9,497 bases of DNA, taken from positions 1 to 9,497 of the forward strand of contig PDQE01000023.1 of NCBI GenBank assembly GCA_002747735.1, written 5' to 3'. Below, one piece after another: positions 6,833 to 9,497 of the stretch (positions are counted from its first letter, which is position 1; every line of letters begins with the position of its first letter). Made by a program: the position numbers and the translations under genes. The notes beneath the pieces were generated by a model. That model made no database searches. It worked only from the letters and a program-made list of their open reading frames with translations, and had not been told where the DNA came from. This DNA is from Flavobacteriales bacterium (GTDB lineage Bacteria > Bacteroidota > Bacteroidia > Flavobacteriales > Flavobacteriaceae).

Positions 6833-6886
6833 AAATTGCAAGGCCGCAAAGGTGAAACCTTTGCGGCCTTGCAATTTCTTTTTCTT
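6833..6886 (+). terminator. Rho-independent terminator of ppa (21-bp perfect stem)
   Basis: Positions 6833-6853 and 6857-6877 are exact reverse complements (21 bp) around a 3-nt loop, gaa. A T-rich run, ttctttttctt, follows. The stem has a GC-rich middle, ggccgcaaagg. The T tract lies only on the + strand side, so termination of ppa is the natural reading. The stem is much longer than a terminator needs. Confidence 0.85.
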
Positions 6887-7062
6887 ACCTATTGGATTAT
6901 CGGAAATGCTTTAACGAGTTAGTTGTACTAATTTTTATTTCTCCTTTTTTAATCCCTTCACTTTTACTAATTTTGTAAGGGTTTCAGTCAATTATTAGGT
7001 TTTTCAGTCAGAAAATTTTGAAATTTCTTAGCATAAAAAATATTAACTAATTCACAACTAAC
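6887..7062 (+). promoter_or_regulatory. hppA leader with a promoter-like -7 box and a direct repeat
   Basis: TAATTTTG at 6968-6975 fits TAnnTTTG and is the best promoter candidate for hppA, but no TTG stands at a normal -33 distance, so it is weaker than the two upstream promoters. A start near 6982 would leave a leader of about 80 nt. The leader begins with the 9-bp direct repeat tttcagtca at 6982-6990 and 7002-7010, exactly 20 bp apart. A small palindrome, TTAGT-tgt-ACTAA, lies at 6919-6931. No recognised riboswitch is apparent. Confidence 0.4.
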
Positions 7063-9441
7063 ATGGAATTTATCGTAAACTATTTACCAATTTTTGGAGT
7101 TTTGGCTTTACTTTTTGTTTGGATAAAAAACATTTGGGTAACCAAACAAGAGGTGGGAAATGAAAAAATGGCTCGTATTGCAAAAAATATTGCAGATGGA
7201 GCCATGTCTTTTTTAAAGGCAGAATACAAAATGTTGTCCATTTTTGTATTAGCCGTTGCTGTATTACTCTATTTTAAGGGTAGTGCAGAGGCTGGTTCCA
7301 ATGGAATGGTAGCCGTTTCTTTTATTGTTGGAGCTATTTGTTCTGCTCTGGCCGGTTTTATAGGAATGCGAGTGGCTACAAAAGCAAATGTAAGAACTAC
7401 CAATGCAGCACAGACTTCTTTAGCTAAGGCTCTGGGAGTGGCTTTTGCCGGTGGTTCAGTAATGGGATTGGGTGTTGTTGGCTTAGGTGTTTTGGGGTTA
7501 AGCAGTTTATTTATGATTTACAGTTCCCAAGGTTGGGGCTTGGTTGAAGTGTTAAATGTACTGTCAGGATTTTCATTGGGGGCTTCTTCCATTGCACTTT
7601 TTGCCCGTGTAGGAGGTGGAATTTATACCAAGGCGGCAGACGTAGGTGCTGATTTAGTTGGTAAAGTAGAAGCCGGTATTCCGGAAGACCACCCGCTTAA
7701 CCCTGCTACAATAGCGGATAACGTAGGCGATAATGTAGGTGACGTAGCTGGTATGGGAGCCGACTTATTTGAGTCTTATGTAGGTTCAATTATCGGTACT
7801 ATGGTTCTGGGAGCTGTTTATGCCACTTTACCCGAATTTCAAACTGCATTTAATGGTTTAGGTGCTGTGTATTTACCTTTAGTATTGGCTGCAATCGGGA
7901 TTGTAATGTCTATTATAGGTACTTTCTTTGTAAAGGTAAAGGAAGGTGGTAATCCGCAAACGGCATTAAATATTGGTGAATTTGGTTCTGCAGCTTTAAT
8001 GCTGATAGCTTCTTATTTTGTTATTGATATGATGTTGCCCGAAACTTGGGTTATCGATGGCAAAGAATTTACATCTCTCGGTGTATTTCTCGCCACTATT
8101 GCTGGTTTGGTGGCCGGATTGTTAGTGGGTAAAATTACCGAATATTATACAGGAACAGGTACAAAACCGGTTAGTAGTATTGTAAATCAATCAGAAACCG
8201 GTTCTGCAACAAATATTATTGCAGGGCTTGGCGTAGGTATGATGTCCACTGCCGTACCCATCATTTTAATTGCTGCTGCAATTATTATATCACATTATTT
8301 CGCCGGCTTGTACGGAATTGCAATAGCAGCTGTAGGGATGTTGGCCAATACCGGAATTCAGCTGGCAGTAGATGCTTATGGCCCAATTTCTGATAATGCC
8401 GGAGGTATTGCCGAAATGTCTGAACTCCCTGCAGAGGTAAGACAGCGTACAGATAAATTAGACGCGGTAGGAAATACCACAGCGGCTATTGGAAAAGGTT
8501 TTGCTATTGCTTCTGCAGCTTTGACAGCTTTGGCACTTTTTGCCGCTTTTATGGAAACTGCAAATGTAACAGCAATAGACGTATCCAGGCCGGATATTAT
8601 GGCCGGATTGCTCATAGGAGGTATGTTACCTTTTGTTTTTTCTGCATTGGCGATGAATGCCGTAGGAAGGGCAGCAATGTCTATGATTAATGAGGTGAGA
8701 AGACAGTTTAGAGATATTCCGGAACTCAAAGGAGCCTTGGAAATAATGCGAAAATACAACTCTGATATGTCTAAGGCCAATGACGCAGACCGTAAGATTT
8801 TTGACGCTGCCGATGGTATTGCAGAATATGAAAAATGTGTAGAAATATCTACTAAAGCATCCTTAAAAGAAATGGTAATCCCCGGTTTAATGGCCATTGC
8901 AGTTCCCGTGTTAATTGGATTTATTGGTGGTGCCGAAATGCTTGGAGGATTATTGGCTGGTGTTACCACTGCAGGGGTATTAATGGCTATTTTTCAATCC
9001 AATGCCGGTGGTGCCTGGGATAATGCGAAAAAAATGATAGAAGAACAGGGAAGAAAAGGTACAGAAGCTCACAAAGCTGCGGTAGTAGGAGATACTGTGG
9101 GAGACCCGTTTAAAGATACCTCAGGGCCTTCTTTGAATATTTTATTAAAATTAATGTCCGTTGTGGCTCTGGTAATTGCTCCAAGTATAGCTATATCTGC
9201 GGATGATGTGGCTGCGTATAATAAAGAAAAGAATAACTTAGAAATAGAGCAAGTACTTACTTCAAATGAATTAACTGACGAGGAGGTAAATAAGAATTTA
9301 AAAGTTCTCTTAAAAGAAGTAAACGGAGAAAAGAACGTTACCATTATAGCTACCACTGAAGTAAATGGTAAAAAAGACGTAACTGTAGAAGCCGCAGAAG
9401 GTGATGAGGTGCATAATTTGATTGAAAAATATGAGAATTAA
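7063..9441 (+). CDS. hppA: Membrane-bound ion-translocating pyrophosphatase (K+-dependent type)
   Basis: This 792-residue integral membrane enzyme couples pyrophosphate hydrolysis to export of H+ and/or Na+. About 16 hydrophobic helices can be followed. Substrate-site motifs are intact: DVGADLVGK (193-201), the Asp-rich [21 protein letters not shown] (from 219), DNAGGIAEM (444-452) and [13 protein letters not shown] (676-688). GNTTAA at 470-475 has Ala at the position that marks K+-dependent enzymes; K+-independent ones have Lys there. E237 in FESYV occupies the transport-gate Glu position of Thermotoga-type Na+ pumps and not the shifted plant position, so Na+ or mixed Na+/H+ transport is plausible but unproven. 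The last helix ends near residue 711. The remaining ~80 charged residues form an unusual tail with two copies of VNGxKxVT. The gene symbol follows common use for the family. Confidence 0.95.
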   Translation: MEFIVNYLPIFGVLALLFVWIKNIWVTKQEVGNEKMARIAKNIADGAMSFLKAEYKMLSIFVLAVAVLLYFKGSAEAGSNGMVAVSFIVGAICSALAGFIGMRVATKANVRTTNAAQTSLAKALGVAFAGGSVMGLGVVGLGVLGLSSLFMIYSSQGWGLVEVLNVLSGFSLGASSIALFARVGGGIYTKAADVGADLVGKVEAGIPEDHPLNPATIADNVGDNVGDVAGMGADLFESYVGSIIGTMVLGAVYATLPEFQTAFNGLGAVYLPLVLAAIGIVMSIIGTFFVKVKEGGNPQTALNIGEFGSAALMLIASYFVIDMMLPETWVIDGKEFTSLGVFLATIAGLVAGLLVGKITEYYTGTGTKPVSSIVNQSETGSATNIIAGLGVGMMSTAVPIILIAAAIIISHYFAGLYGIAIAAVGMLANTGIQLAVDAYGPISDNAGGIAEMSELPAEVRQRTDKLDAVGNTTAAIGKGFAIASAALTALALFAAFMETANVTAIDVSRPDIMAGLLIGGMLPFVFSALAMNAVGRAAMSMINEVRRQFRDIPELKGALEIMRKYNSDMSKANDADRKIFDAADGIAEYEKCVEISTKASLKEMVIPGLMAIAVPVLIGFIGGAEMLGGLLAGVTTAGVLMAIFQSNAGGAWDNAKKMIEEQGRKGTEAHKAAVVGDTVGDPFKDTSGPSLNILLKLMSVVALVIAPSIAISADDVAAYNKEKNNLEIEQVLTSNELTDEEVNKNLKVLLKEVNGEKNVTIIATTEVNGKKDVTVEAAEGDEVHNLIEKYEN

Positions 9442-9467
9442 CTCAAAATCAAACTAAAATAATGAAG

Positions 9468-9497
9468 AAGCTGTTCTGTTATGGAGCAGCTTTTTTT
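9468..9497 (+). terminator. Rho-independent terminator of hppA
   Basis: A 10-bp stem pairs 9468-9477 (aagctgttct) with 9483-9492 (ggagcagctt), including two G-U pairs, around a 5-nt loop. A run of seven T at 9491-9497 reaches the window edge. It lies 26 nt after the hppA stop codon. Confidence 0.85.

Noticed and set aside
8376..8969. 197-codon open frame on the minus strand inside hppA
   Set aside because: It is fully antisense to a highly conserved gene, its translation has no recognisable family, and such frames arise from the codon bias of the sense strand.
1..9497. CRISPR arrays, tRNA or rRNA genes, transposase genes
   Set aside because: No regularly spaced repeats, no cloverleaf or rRNA-like segments and no transposase-like frames were seen.

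Overview
The window reads as chromosomal DNA of a member of Bacteroidota, most likely a flavobacterium. It is AT-rich, and its promoter-like sites fit the TAnnTTTG -7 element typical of that phylum. The start codons are preceded by A-rich leaders instead of Shine-Dalgarno sites, and the protein sequences have a Bacteroidota look. All eight well-supported genes lie on the + strand. The organism assignment is inference from these signs, not from a marker gene.

Left edge (1-403): non-coding. It holds a compact palindromic element (about 91-256) with 22-bp near-perfect terminal inverted repeats, a nested inner repeat pair and a central hairpin, flanked by a possible TTA target duplication. It looks like a MITE or REP-type dispersed repeat. 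A Bacteroidota-type promoter follows at 352-382.

Main operon (404-6164): six genes with gaps of 9, 21, 35 and 6 nt and one 4-nt ATGA overlap. The order is a TetR-family regulator, a secreted LolA-fold protein (PF17131 type), two paralogous LolC/E- or MacB-like FtsX permeases, a LolD/MacB-type ATPase and a signal-peptide-bearing outer-membrane beta-barrel. Together they could form a self-regulated path across the envelope: an inner-membrane ABC extractor powered by the ATPase, a periplasmic carrier and an outer-membrane receiver. The cargo (lipoprotein, lipid or other amphiphile) cannot be read from the sequence. This is the best candidate in the window for an under-described system.

Pyrophosphate module (about 6219-9497): a soluble family I inorganic pyrophosphatase (ppa) with its own promoter ends in a perfect 21-bp hairpin terminator. 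A long leader with a promoter-like box and a 20-bp-spaced direct repeat follows, then a membrane ion-pumping pyrophosphatase (hppA). The latter carries the K+-dependence signature GNTTAA, a transport-site Glu placed as in Na+-type enzymes, and an unusual ~80-residue C-terminal tail with a duplicated VNGxKxVT motif. A good intrinsic terminator closes the window.

Two starts were revised from the longest open frame: the barrel gene starts at the ATG at 4989 and ppa at the ATG at 6273. In both cases the upstream TTG is implausible.
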